From: Phalacrocorax aristotelis
Lineage: Eukaryota; Chordata; Aves; Suliformes; Phalacrocoracidae
Assembly (NCBI RefSeq): GCF_949628215.1
Contig: NC_134279.1
Location: forward strand, 84,067,517-84,131,516
Direction of reading: 5' to 3'
Length of the DNA: 64,000 nt
In this document: positions 34,644 to 46,472 of the stretch, one piece after another
How positions within the stretch are numbered: the first letter of the stretch is position 1
Layout of the letters: each line of letters starts with the position of its first letter
Program-made: the position numbers and the translations under genes
Notes under the pieces: model-generated
What the model was told of the DNA's origin: nothing
Seen by the model: the letters and a program-made list of their open reading frames with translations, nothing else
The model's database searches: none

Positions 34644-37600
34644 GTAAGGCTGCTCCCAGGGGAGGGTGCCAGCAGGGATGGCAGCAGGAGGGGGGTACCC
34701 CTGTCCCCGTCTCCATTCCCCCTGCCCGCAGGGACAAGCTCTCTGCAAGCACCAGGCTCCGGGCCTCCCCGCACACCCAGGCATCCCCCCACTGCTCCCC
34801 CAGCCGTCCATCCCCTCCGCAATCATCCTCAGGTCTGCAGCACACAGGAGCCCCCCACGCTGCTCCTGCGCTGGGGTAACCAGAACCAGCTGCGGTGAGG
34901 AAACCTGACCCTGCAAACACAAGCCGGGGAGCAGCCTGAGCAGAGAGGCGACTGCAAGAATTAACCCCCTGCAGGGTCCAGATCACTGGGACCCCAGTGC
35001 CAACTCCAGCTCTGGACCCACAGGAACGACGCAAATGTGCCCAGCCCTGGGCTGGGTCTCCGGAGCCCTGGCCTCGAAGCCCACTGAGCTGCCGGCTCCA
35101 TGCCCAGCCCGGGCGATGCTTTCCCCCACGACCAGGGGACACCGGCCTCCCCCTGCTGCGGGGCTCTGCCGGCATGCAGAGACACCCAGAGGGATGTTCC
35201 TGTTTGTCGGGGATCAAATATTCATGGCACAGACACGAGATACAGCGAAAGGCACTTACGGAGCAGGTGTGAAGGGACCGGAGCCGTGTCGCGGCAGGGA
35301 GCCCGCCGGCACTGCTCCCGGGGGTGCGCAGCAAAGCACCGTCCCTGACACTGCGGCACCGAGCCCGGGGCGAGCGATGTGCCAGCGGCTAGGCTTCGCA
35401 GCGGGAGCTGGGGTGGGTTCGCCTGGACACGGACACCAGCTGCCGTCACCCTCTGGCAGAGGGAGAGCTGGAGTTTCACGCTTCTCTGAGGAAAGACCAA
35501 AAAGCCTCCTCCAGACCCAAACCTCTCCGGAGTCCAGCTGGGAGTGGGTGGCTGCTTATCCCTGTTCCCGCAGTCCAGATCCCGGCACGGAGCCTCAAGC
35601 CCAAAGCGTGGGTATCAGCAGAGCCTGTGGGGTGGACAGTCCCTCGGCCTCCCTGATGCCGCCGCCTGGACCCCCACGTCCCTTTCCCAGCGCGACCGTA
35701 CCCGGCCAGGACCCTCGGGAAAGGCAGCCCCGCTCCATCAGCTGCACCATCCCCTTCCCGGCTGCCCCCCACCAACAGCTGGAGCCCGTCCATCGGCTCG
35801 TGCTTTCAGAGGGCGGATGATTAATCCCCTCTGCTAATTGGAGCCATGTGGCGGGAGGAGCGCAGGCGGCAGGCAACCCCACGCCGCGGGACGGCGGGAC
35901 AGCGCCGGGGCTCGCCCCGTCCCGGTGCTGGCTGGCTGGGGGCCAGGCATCCCACCGGGGCTTCGGCAGCACCCCCAGCCCGGGCTGACACACCCGGATT
36001 AACGGGGATCCCCGGGACAAGGCTTCTGCTGTTGGGAGAGCTGGGGGGGAGTCCCCGGAGGAGATGCAGAGCTGGCTGATGTCTCAAGGAGGAGGAAGAG
36101 GAGGAGGAAAGCCCCGCCAGGCCAGGCACCGCAGAGCAAGGGGGACCGCGCAGCGGTGCCAGTCCCCGAGCCCCCCCGACCTCCCCACGCGGGCTCACGC
36201 AGGAGTTACCGGGTCTCCACCGGACCGGGCTGCTCTGCAGCGTGGCCGCAGGTCTGAGCCGGGCTCCCCTCGCCTCCTCGGGGAGCCGTGTCTCCCTGGC
36301 CTCGTGCTGCGGACATTTGCTGTGCCCCGGCAGCTCACCGGCATCTCCTTCCCAGGCTTTCCCCCCGCTCCCACCGGACACGGGCATTGCAGCTGCTTGC
36401 CCAGAACCGCCCCTGGCGCCCTTTGCAGTCGCCCCTGCCAGCCGTGGCCAAGCCGAACTAGCGTGCATTTATGTCACGACGGACGTCTTGGTTTAAAAAT
36501 AGGCAGCTCTGGAGAACCACCGCGGCCCTTATTGCTACAAACACGTCACGGGTTTTCAGTCCTGACTCTTCTGTCGTCAGCTGCAAGGAATTAGACCCGG
36601 CTGCTCCTTCGCCAGTCCAAGACCAGTGCTCTTCCACTTCCCTGGTCCCCTTCAGATGCGCGAGGCAGGTCCCGGCCCCCCTCGGCTTGCTCATCTACAG
36701 GGGAAGGGTCTCCGTCTGCAGCCACCACCAGTGGTCTCTGTAGAGTCAACGGGGAGAAACTGGGCTTGCAGGTTCACCTGGCTTAGCTTAGATACCGGCT
36801 TCAGGATGGGATGACTCTTCCTCTGTGTCCCAGTTCCTCTCCAGTGATGGAGAAGACGTGGAGCCCATGTCTCATCACCAAAGCCTGCCCACACCAGCGA
36901 GCTGAAACCCCCCCTAAAACACCATGACCAACTCACCCCAACCCACCTTCTTGCTGAGCAGGAGCTGAGGTCCCCCAGGCCCAGAGGAGAAGGTCCCTCA
37001 GTCCTGGCAGCTCCCCATCCTCTGTGTGAGCCCCACACCTGGAGGGAGGGATCCCTGTGAGCTTGCCAGTGCTCACACCAGGTGCAACTGGTACCTGCAC
37101 CCCCTTATGACACCTCCAAGGCATTCCTCATTTGCTGATTTAATCAGTGCTGATTAGATCCTTCCTTACACATGGTTGAAAAAAGTGTGAGAAGCCCCCC
37201 AAGCCCCCAGTTGCCCTGTGTGGAGGCTACTGGGAGCAGCCCCCGCAGCGACTCTGACCCCTCCGCTGCCAAACCCGCACCCGTCACCGGCTGCGTCGTC
37301 GCTGGGACGCCCCGTGATGCCCTCACCTCGGGGAAGGGTCTTGCGCAGGGGCCGGGGCCCATTCACACCCCAGCCTCACCGTGCTGTGTCCCCAGGTGCC
37401 AACGGCGAGCGGTGCCCCACGCCGTCCCCTCCCGGCTCCCCAGGGACGCCCCACGACAGCTGCAGCATCGCCCCGCTGACGCCCTCCCAGTCACCGGTAA
37501 GGCAGTTTTGGGGTCCCCTGGGGCTGCCGGGCTCCGTCTCCCCCATGTTGTCCCCTCCAATCCATCAGTGATCGGTGGTCACCCCCCGCCGGTTGCCATC

Positions 37601-40600
37601 CCCCCCGCGCACCCCGGTATCAGCCGAAGGATGGGTCAGTCTATCGCCAGGGCCCAAATCCGCCCTTGCTGTGGGATTTATGGGACTGTGGGGTTTTTTT
37701 CCAGCACAGGAGGATAACAGGAGGCAGGAGAGGAGCCGGAGGAAACACCAGCATCAGTTTAACTCTTTGCAAAACTCCTGGCCTCAGCTTGCTCCTACCT
37801 GAATGTCCCAGGGGACTGCCCGGTGTGGAAGGGCGCCGGCGGGCAGCGTGCCGGAGCCGGATCCTCCCCGGCGCTCGCTGTCCTTGCAGCTCCCTAAACA
37901 TGCACATTTCTGAGACAACCACTTCACCCATGCTAATCGCCGGCTTTTTTCATGCCGAGCTAATGCCTGCACTTATCAAATCTGGATACGTTAAAAGTTA
38001 ATGAGGGCTTTTAGCTTTCCGCGTCTGCCCGGCACTGGGAGGCGGCGGCAGCGCGGGGAGGGGGCACGGGCACGGGGCTCGCCGCGTCTTCGCGGCTCCT
38101 TCGGCACCGCCGCTCCCCGCCGCCTCTGTGTGCCGTCGCGGGGGCCGGCCAGGAGACGAGGGACGGGGACCCAAAGGCCCAACCGGGAAAGCATCGGCTG
38201 TAGGAGGCAGCGGTGGAACCCGCTGCAGCACCTGAGCCAGGAAGCGTTTCGGTGGGGCGACCCACGGGGGCACCTGGGACGAGGTCCCTTGGACCGAGAT
38301 CAGGAGCAGGGAAGGTTTTGGGCAAATTGCAGCTAAAATTTGCCGGGGTTCAAGTGCGGTGGGCTCAGCACCACCCCAACCTGGGAAGAAATGGAGACCC
38401 CACCACCGCTCCAGCAGCTCGTGGGCAGGGGCTGCAGGCACCCATCCCCCTCCGGGGCTGCCCCAAGTCCCCTGGTCCCATGAGCCCGTCTTCGGGAAGT
38501 GTCGCAGGGACCCCCCAGAGCCAGGCAGCCCCTCTTCTCAGTGATTTGGAGCTGTGTAGGAGGAAGAACTGGAGGTCCTTTCCAAACTTAATAATTCTAT
38601 GGAGGCAGGGTGGTGTTGGGTTGGGGGTTGGACTTGATGATCCCAGAGGTCTTTTCCAACCTTAATGATTCCATGATTTTATGAATTGGCCCGTGTTGGC
38701 AGCGTCACCACAGAGGAAGCAGCATTGCATCTCCTGCCCCAGCCGCAGGCCTGATACAGGAAAAATTAACCCCTTTACGTTTTTTGGGGGTTTTTACCCC
38801 TTTTCCCAAAGCAGCCAGCCCTGCTTCGATGCTCACCCCGGGACAGAGCCCGTCCCTAACGGCTGCCCTTGTGTTTCAGAGGAGCGAGGCTCGCTCCCAG
38901 CAAACCGCCTCCTTCGCCGTGGTGGTGGCCATCGACTTCGGCACCACGTCCAGCGGCTACGCCTTCAGCTTCTCCAGCGACCCCGAGGCCATCCACATGA
39001 TGAGGTGAGGAGCAGCCGGAGGCCTGATGGCTGCTCCCAGGGCTGTTAAAGGACTTCTTGCCCAAAGCGGCTGGAAGTGGGCTTGCTGGGAGGCAGGGAC
39101 GGAGCCGGGCTGGGCAACGAACACCGGCACCGTCACGGGTGAGGGATGGGTGGCGGTGGGTGGAAGGAGCCTGTGAAATGGGTCTCGCGCCGAGCGGGAG
39201 GATGGGGTGAGAGCATCTCTTCGTTAGCGCTCCGTTATAACGACCTGCGTGGGTGCAGAGGAGCTTTGCAGGGGCTGCACAGGGAGAAAAGGCTTCCCAG
39301 GGATGTCGGTTCCTTCTTTCTCCCTCCTTAAGGTGCCTGAGGTTGTGCCCACATAAATAAATGATAATGGGGCAAGACCCGTTCTCCGGCCTTGAGGCTC
39401 ACGGGCTGCTGCCGGCTCCTGTTTGCAGGAAATGGGAAGGAGGGGACCCGGGGGTGGCCAACCAGAAGACCCCCACCAGCCTCCTGCTGACGCCGGAGGG
39501 CATCTTCCACAGCTTCGGCTACAGCGCCAGGGACTACTACCACGACCTGGACCCCGAGGAAGCCCGCGACTGGCTCTACTTCGAGAAGTTTAAGATGAAG
39601 ATTCACAGCACCAGTGTAAGTCCCTGCTCCCGTCCCCCCCTCCCCAGGGGACCTGTGGGGGACGCTGGCCGGGCTGGACGTGAGCTGAGCTGGCCCCAGG
39701 GATTTATCCCACTTTGCAGAAAGCAAAGAGAGGGGTTCATCGGGGGAGCAGAAATCCGGGAGGGCTGGAGAGGGGCTACAAGCAAAACTTGTGATCACCA
39801 GCATCCCGGCCGAGCACACCCCCGTTTGCTTCCACATAGCAATGCTTTAGCCCTCTGCAGAGGGGTGAATTTTTGGCTGCCCCCAATCTGAGCTGCTTCA
39901 GGGCAGGCGCATGTGGCTGCCGAGCAGTGCCTCGAGTGCCTGTGCCCCAGAAGGTCGGTCTGGCACAGCGGGGACGAGCACCCTGCCCGAGGCTCGCCGA
40001 CAGAGCCGGGATGGGATGCCGGCCACGTCCCAGCACCCTGCATCATCTGATTGCTGTTGCTGCTCTCCCTGGCAGGACCTCACCATGAAAACTGAACTGG
40101 AAGCTGTCAACGGGAAGAAAATGCAAGCGCTGGAGGTGTTTGCCCACGCACTCCGCTTCTTCAAGCAGCACGCCGTGCAGGTAGGGCATGCCGGTACCCG
40201 AGCCGGATCTCCGGGCACCACCACGCAGCCCTCCTCCCCCTCCCCAAACGCAGTACAGGTCCTGCATGTCGTCCTCTCCATGTGTCACTTTCTCACCCTT
40301 CACCGTGAGCCCCGATGCTCCAGCCCGGGGTGGGGGGTCACCCGCTGCTTCTCGCCCGGCAGGAGCTGAGGGACCAGTGCCCATCTCTGCCGGAGAGAGA
40401 TGCCATCCGCTGGGTGATCACCGTGCCCGCCATCTGGAAGCAGCCAGCCAAGCAGTTCATGCGGGAGGCTGCCTACAAGGTGAGGGGACCCCCGGGGGGG
40501 GGGTCTTCCCTGCCGTGACCCCAGCAGGAGGCTGTGCTCTCCCGGGGGTACCTCTGGGTGCTGTAACGAAGGGTCTCTGCCATGTCCTGGTAGCCCAAGG

Positions 40601-43600
40601 AATAAGAGCTGGGATCTTGCTGTTGGGCATGGGCTGGCTTTGAAACCTGCTGTCGGCGTTGAATCCTTGGCGTGGGAGGATTTTGGAGCTCTGTGTGCAG
40701 TGGTGGTGGGGGGCTTGGGATGGAGACATGCTCCCCCAGGGATGGGGGTGTCCCCTGGGCGCTCGGTGCTGCCGCTGCGTCCCTGGGATGGGCGGGAGCT
40801 AACCCACCCCTACAGCACTGGGGTGCACAGCTGTAACACATAGGATTGCTGTGCAACGTGTAGTACCTATACAGGCAGGAGCGATGCACGAAGGCGAGGG
40901 GTGGGAAAGCCCTGCCGGAGCACAGCCACGAGGCCGTGGCGAGGAGGGATGCCCTGGTGCACCGGCACCTTCTCTGCCCTGACGGCCCGTCCTCCCCACA
41001 GGCCGGTCTGGTGTCCCCGGAGAATCCAGAGCAGCTGCTGATCGCGCTGGAACCCGAAGCCGCCTCCATTTATTGCAGGAAACTTCGCCTCCACCAGCTG
41101 ATCGACCTGAGCTGCAAACCCCCGGCCAACGGGCTGGCACCGGACCACTCCATCGACTCCAGCTTTCGGCAGGGTGAGCGGCCGCAGGGGAGCGGGAGCT
41201 GCCGGGGAGGGTCCTGGCAGGTTCGAGGGCTGGGATAGCAGGAGATGGAGCAGGCAGGGATCCGGCCCCGCAAGCCAGGGGTTGAGGGTCCGTCAGCAGC
41301 CACAGCTGGGGAAGGGGTTTGAGGTCCAGGCCCTGCCTGGGGAGCGGAGGGGCTCTGGGAGCAGCCCCTACCCAAGGGATCCGCTCCCACGGGGTTGGTC
41401 ACCCCAGCAGGTCCCCGCCAGCCCTGGCACGGAGCTGCGTTGAATTATGGTCCCAGCACGTGCCTCTCGCTGGGCTTTAGTTACAGAGCAAACCCACAGC
41501 TGCTGAAGGAGTGATTAGTGTGGGGGGCTTTTATTGGGGCGCTGCTGCTGCTGCTTCCCAGGCTGGGCTCTACCTGCAGCCCTCCCGGCCCCCACGAGCA
41601 GGGGGTACAGGGGATTCCCCCCCGGGCCCTCCAGCGTGGGTGTTTCCCTCCAGAGACCCCCCCATGTGCCCCTCGTGGGTCCAGCACAGGCACTGTGGCC
41701 CCTTGCCAGGGGCTGACTCCCTCCCCATCCTCCTCCGCTCCCGGCTCTTTGCCACTTTCCTGTCCCTTTCCCTATAATTTTCCCTCCTCTGGTATTTTAG
41801 CAAACGAGACCGATTCTGGCAAAAGCCGTTTGGGTTTCTGCACAGCACTGGTGCGTGAGGGGAGGGCAGGGCTGGACCCCCCACCACAGGGACCCCCAGC
41901 CCACGGCATCTTCTAGTGATGGGGAAACTGAGGCAGAGAGGAGCGGGGCACCATGCCAAGGGTGTCAGTGGGAGGCCGTGGCTGCTTCCCTCCCTGCACT
42001 CCGGGGGAGCCCCACTCCCCCCTTTGTCCCCCCCATTCCCCCTTTCCCAAGCCCTCAGATCCAGGGCAGGCGATGGCTGCTTTCCCAGGAAGCATCCAAG
42101 CCGTGCATCCCCCATGGCCGTGGCCCCTTTCGTCTGCCCAACCCGCCCTTGACCTCTCCCCGCACCACCCCACATCCTGGGGCCGCCTCTCCCCTTCCCT
42201 CTCCCCACATTCCCAGCCAGAACCATTTCTGCTGGCTCAGCCGGAGCCGCCCTGGGTTCCTCCCAGCAGCTCCACTTGGCCCCGGCCCCTGGCCCCTCCA
42301 TGCGCACCAAGCCCTCGGGCTTCCCAACCCCACACCCACCTCCCCACTCGACGCTGTAACCCCGGGAACAGGGAGAGGCTCCAGGGCCAGCCGAGACCCT
42401 CTGCCGAGCTGCCTGTGGGGATGCTCCCCCCATGCATGGGAGCCTGGGGGTCCCCTCAGCTCCGGCTGCAGAGCCGAGGCTTTGCCGGGGCAGAACCAGT
42501 TTGCGCAGCCGGGACCAAGCCCCGGAGCTGGGACCCGCCGGTGTCTGCAGCCCTTGTCTCGTGTTGGCCAGAGAGCTGGTGTCGCATCCAGATTTACAGA
42601 GGGGTTCGAGCTGAGCTGCATCCCACGGCTGAAACTAATGAAGTTAGTGGGCCGCGTCCATCTCGGCGTGCCAAAAATAGGCTGGGATAACCCCACCTTC
42701 TCCAAACAGCTCCCTGCCCTTCCGGGCTGCTTTGATGTCCCCTGCTCGGGGTCAGGGGGAGCAGAGGAAACCCCACCCGGGCTGGGGAGAGCAGGGGAAA
42801 AGGCAGCATCGCCCAGGGACGCCCCTGGGCCCAGGGCACGGGAGGCAGTAGGGTGGGATCTCGTGGGGTCCCAGGCAGAGCAGCAGGATGGCTGGACCAG
42901 CTCCACCACAGCGGAGCTGGGACCGCATCGGGTGTCCCAGCTGGAGGGCAGTGGGTGACCAGTGTTCCCAGTGCAGCCCCAGCAGCCCCCCACAGCATTC
43001 CCCACCCACTGAGGGGGGATCCTGGGGATGCTCCCGGACCGGTGCCCCCCAGCCTGACTCTGGCCCCTCCGCTCTGTCCCACAGCCCGAGAGCAGCTCCG
43101 ACGGTCCCGCCACAGCCGCACCTTCCTGGTGGAGTCGGGAGTGGGGGAGCTCTGGTCGGAAATGCAGGCAGGTAGGAGGGGTGACAGGCAGTGTGTCCCC
43201 CAAGCAGACCCCTGGATTCACTGGAGGGGGACACACACACATGCAGGAGTCCCCACCAGTGCTGCCTGGCCCCTGGGGTCACCCTGGGTGAGCGGATCGG
43301 GGGCTGGGGTCCCCTCCGTGGCAGAGCCCCCCGGAGAGCCCAAGCGTGGCCCTGCCAGCACCAGGGAAGGGTCCTGCCGTGGGGGTGACACGGCTCCAGC
43401 CTGTCGCTTGGCCTTGACCCCCCCAGACGATGCTGGTGATGGCAGCGTCCATCCGTCACCTTCTGTCCCTCATCTGGTTCGTCCCACGCAAACGCCACAA
43501 CACCCCCCTCCAAAACGTCTTCAGCTCTTCTTTGGGTGGGGGGAAAAAAAAAAATCCAAAACCCCCCATATTTTGGTTAAAGCTGCATTTTTTCCCTGAG

Positions 43601-46472
43601 GAAAGCGCTGGGGCCGTGTCCCGGCGGCTGCTCTGAGCCCACGGGATGGGGGTCCCAGGGGATCATCCCCAGCGCGGTGCCAGGGGGCCTGGGGAGACCC
43701 CGCAGCGGCTGGGGGGGACCCGGGACCCCGACTCGGCCGCTGTCCTTGCCCACAGGTGACCGCTACATCGTGGCGGACTGCGGCGGTGGCACGGTGGACC
43801 TCACCGTGCACCAGATCGAGAAGCCGCAGGGGACGCTGAAGGAGCTGTACAAAGCCTCAGGTGGGCTGCGGCCCCCAGACCCATCCTGCGCCCCTCACCC
43901 CCAGTGACACACACCCCGCCCCGGGCCGGGGTCCCCCTCCCTGTCCCCTGCGAGGTCGTGGCTGGGTCTGTGGCACCCCCTGGTGTCAGCAAGGAGTAGG
44001 GCAGGGGCTGGGGGGGCAAAGGCGGGGGGTGATGGGCTGGGGGTGTCGCTGGGATGGGGTCTCAGGTGGGACAGGGGTGCTGGGTTGGTGGGGACAAAGT
44101 GGGAGAGGGGAGTTGGGCTGGGCGGGCTCAGGGGGAACAAGAGCCCTGGGCTTGGGGGGCTCAGGTGGGATGGGGGTGATGGGCTTGGGAGGCTCAGGGG
44201 GAACAGGAGTCCTGGGCTGGGGGCTCAGGTGGGACGGGGGTGTTGGGCTGGGGGTGGCTCAGGTGGGATGGAGGTGCTGGCTGGGGGTTGGGGGTACAGG
44301 GGTGCTGGGTTGGGGGGTGCCAGCTGGACAGGGATGTGGGTGGGAGATGGTGGGGGTGCAGCACGGGCCAGGGGCACCGGGGTGGCTGCAGGTGGGACAG
44401 GGGCAGAAGCCGAGGCTCAGGACCCCCTGGTGTGGGGACATGAGACCCCACCAGCATCCCTGCGTGCTGCGGACCGCGGTCCCCAGTGCCACCCGGGCCC
44501 GCAGGTGACTCAGGGCCGTGATGTGTCCTGGGCTGTGGGACGTGTCCTGGCCCATGCTCACAGGCTTCCCACCCTGCTCCAGGGGGGCACACGAAGCCCC
44601 CAGCCTCAGCCCGTCCTGGGGGGTGAGATTCTGGGACATGATGGTCAGGCACCCCCAAATAGCGGCTCATGAGTGAGAGCCACCGGCACAGGGATGGAAA
44701 GCCCTGGCACTGCCTGGCAGAGGCATGCCATGGAGGGGGGCACTGAGACCCCCCAAAACATCACGCAGGGACCCCCAACAGGGTCCCCTTTGGGTCAGGG
44801 AACCACTGTCCCTGCAAAACTCCCTCTCCCTGCTCCTGGAGGACACTTCCACGCCACGCTGCCAGTGCAGGATCTGTCCCTGTCCCCGGTCCAGCCCTGG
44901 GCAGGGGGCTCCCCTCCATGTCCCCCCACCCTGATCCCCCCGCAGAAGGGCTGCAGCGGGGCTGGGGGCCACAGTCTTGCACAGAAAGTGCCCCAGCCTT
45001 TGCTCAGTGATGCTGGGGAGGGTCTGGGGACATGGTGATGAGGGGGTGTGTGCCATGAGGATGCTGCCTGACCCACTCCCCGCTCCTCAGGGGGTCCCTA
45101 CGGGGCCGTGGGGGTGGACCTGGCCTTTGAGAAGCTGCTGTGCCACATTTTTGGGGAGGATTTCATCGCCACCTTCAAAGCCAAGCGCCCCGCTGCCTGG
45201 GTGGACCTGACCATTGCCTTCGAGGCCCGCAAGCGGGCGGCAGCCCCCTCCCGCGCCAGCCCCCTCAACATCTCCCTGCCCTTCTCCTTCATCGACTTCT
45301 ACCGCAAGCACCGGGGCCAGAATGTGGAGACGGCCCTCAAGAAGAGCAAGTGAGACCCCAGATTGGGGGGGGGCTTAACAGGGCTTGGGGACCCCGGCGG
45401 GGGACGTGGCCCTGGAGGGACCTAAATTGGGGCGGGGGAGAGGGCACAGGCAGGTGGGATGCTCTGCAGGGGTCCCCAGGGGAGGACCAGTGTAGGGGGA
45501 GCCTTTGGCGAGGGGCAGCCCCGGACCCTCTCTCCATCCCCAGCGTCAACTTTGTGAAGTGGTCGTCCCAAGGGATGCTGCGGATGTCCTCGGAGGCCAT
45601 GAGCGAGCTCTTCCAGCCCACCATCAGCCAGATCATCAAACACATCGGTAGGTCCTGGGGGTGGGAGCTGCCGGAGCCCCTGACCCCCATTTGCAAGGGG
45701 AGGATTCCCTCTCCCCTGGGCCGTGGCACCCCGAGCCACGCCTGCTGCCCACCCTCGCTGGGGCAGGGGTTGAGGATGATGGGCAGCCCCCCCCCAACCC
45801 TGCCCAACGCCCCCCTCTCCCTCCCCAGACGACCTCCTGAAGAAGCCAGAGGTCCAAGGCATCAAGTTCCTGTTCTTGGTGGGGGGCTTCGCGGAGTCGG
45901 CCATGCTGCAGCACGCCGTCCAGGCGGCCTTCGGCCCCACCTGTCGCGTCATCATCCCCCAAGACGTGGGGTTGACCATCCTCAAAGGAGCCGTGCTCTT
46001 CGGCCTCGACCCCACCATCGTCCGCGTCCGCCGCTCCCCCCTGACCTACGGCGTGGGGGTGCTCAACAAGTTCGTGGAGGGGAAGCACCCGCGGGAGAAG
46101 CTGTTGGTGAAGGAGGGCAAGAACTGGTGCACCGACATCTTTGAGAAGTTTGTCTCCGTGGACCAGTCCGTGGCGCTGGGGGAAGTGGTCCAGCGCAGCT
46201 ACTGCCCGGCCCGGCCGGGCCAGCGCAAAACCATCATCAACATCTACTGCTGCGCCACCGACGACGTGGTCTACATCACCGACCCCGGCGTGCGCAAGTG
46301 CGGCACCATCAGCCTCGAGCTGGAGGCGCTGGGCGACGCCGGCAGCCCGGCCCGCGGCCGCCGCGAGATCCGCACCAGCATGCAGTTCGGGGACACGGAG
46401 ATCAAGGTCACGGCCATGGACATCCACACCTCCAAGACGGTCCGAGCCACCATTGATTTTCTCTCCAACTGA
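34582..46472 (+). CDS. HSPA12B: Heat shock 70 kDa protein 12B, complete coding sequence
   Basis: Atypical Hsp70-family ATPase, in mammals mainly endothelial and linked to angiogenesis and inflammatory signalling. Coding exons: 34601-34643, 37396-37496, 38880-39004, 39429-39615, 40076-40180, 40363-40479, 41002-41173, 43085-43171, 43756-43860, 45091-45349, 45544-45647, 45829-46472. Exon 1 begins at 34582 with 19 nt of UTR. Joined they give 682 residues, against 686 in human as I recall. The nucleotide-binding fold is split as in the HSPA12 subfamily: phosphate-1 motif [13 protein letters not shown] (65-77), phosphate-2 motif [13 protein letters not shown] (318-330), adenosine motif FLVGGFAES (484-492). 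There is no canonical Hsp70 substrate-binding domain or EEVD tail, which is normal for HSPA12. All phases agree, with no stop or frameshift. The ATG lies in GCCGCCATGG, an ideal initiation context. Confidence 0.98.
37396..37496 (+). CDS. HSPA12B: HSPA12B coding exon 2: Ser/Pro-rich N-terminal segment
   Basis: Residues 15-48. Contains [12 protein letters not shown] and [12 protein letters not shown], close to the human [24 protein letters not shown] region as I recall it. A disordered, proline-directed stretch ahead of the ATPase domain. Acceptor TCCCCAG, donor CCG|GTAAGG, ending in phase 0. Confidence 0.93.
38571..38685 (+). mobile_element. Two adjacent CR1 3' tails
   Basis: GAGGTCCTTTCCAAACTTAA at 38571 and, shortly after, TTGGACTTGATGATCCCAGA with GGTCTTTTCCAACCTTAATG ending at about 38685. 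These are two CR1 3' ends in the same direction within 115 bp, inside the HSPA12B intron just before coding exon 3. They could be a nested insertion or a small duplication. Confidence 0.85.
38880..39004 (+). CDS. HSPA12B: HSPA12B coding exon 3: phosphate-1 motif
   Basis: Residues 49-90. Carries the Hsp70/actin-fold first nucleotide loop [13 protein letters not shown], with the DFGTTSS core identical to the human one, then DPEAIHMMR. Acceptor TGTTTCAG, donor AG|GTGAGG in phase 2. Confidence 0.98.
39429..39615 (+). CDS. HSPA12B: HSPA12B coding exon 4
   Basis: Residues 91-152: [20 protein letters not shown] through [20 protein letters not shown] to KMKIHSTS. Almost identical to the mammalian protein. 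Acceptor GTTTGCAG, donor AGT|GTAAGT. Confidence 0.98.
40076..40180 (+). CDS. HSPA12B: HSPA12B coding exon 5
   Basis: Residues 153-187, [20 protein letters not shown] through [14 protein letters not shown]. Exactly 35 codons, phase 0 at both ends, so skipping it would not shift the frame. Confidence 0.97.
40363..40479 (+). CDS. HSPA12B: HSPA12B coding exon 6
   Basis: Residues 188-226, [20 protein letters not shown] through [19 protein letters not shown]. It holds the conserved WVITVPAIW strand of the ATPase core. Phase 0 at both ends, 39 codons. Confidence 0.97.
41002..41173 (+). CDS. HSPA12B: HSPA12B coding exon 7
   Basis: Residues 227-283, [20 protein letters not shown] through the family-variable insert [20 protein letters not shown]. 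Acceptor CCCCACAG, donor G|GTGAGC. The following 1.9-kb intron is the second longest in the visible coding part. Confidence 0.97.
43085..43171 (+). CDS. HSPA12B: HSPA12B coding exon 8
   Basis: Residues 284-312, [20 protein letters not shown] and [10 protein letters not shown] short, basic exon, phase 1 at both ends. Acceptor TCCCACAG, donor G|GTAGGA. Confidence 0.96.
43756..43860 (+). CDS. HSPA12B: HSPA12B coding exon 9: phosphate-2 motif
   Basis: Residues 313-347. [20 protein letters not shown] contains the second phosphate-binding loop, DCGGGTVD, of the actin-like ATPase fold. Phase 1 at both ends. Confidence 0.98.
44041..44330. repeat. G-rich minisatellite, about 33-bp unit
   Basis: Diverged tandem units of the type GGCTCAGGTGGGATGGGGGT plus about 13 bases, roughly eight copies, in the 1.2-kb HSPA12B intron between coding exons 9 and 10. 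The guanines are on the coding strand. Confidence 0.8.
45091..45349 (+). CDS. HSPA12B: HSPA12B coding exon 10
   Basis: Residues 348-433, [20 protein letters not shown] through [18 protein letters not shown] to ALKKS. The donor is AA|GTGAGA in phase 2; reading past it meets an immediate TGA, which fixes the splice site. Confidence 0.97.
45544..45647 (+). CDS. HSPA12B: HSPA12B coding exon 11
   Basis: Residues 434-468, [20 protein letters not shown] through [15 protein letters not shown]. Acceptor ATCCCCAG, donor G|GTAGGT. Confidence 0.97.
45829..46472 (+). CDS. HSPA12B: HSPA12B last coding exon: adenosine motif and C-terminus
   Basis: Residues 469-682 and TGA at 46470-46472. [20 protein letters not shown] is the adenosine-binding motif. 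[29 protein letters not shown] and the C-terminal ATIDFLSN are conserved to the end, so the protein is full length. Confidence 0.98.

Noticed and set aside
45340-45362. TGA just after KKSK in HSPA12B as a premature stop
   Set aside because: The TGA overlaps the splice donor AA|GTGAGA. Splicing to 45544 restores the conserved NVNFVKWSS sequence.
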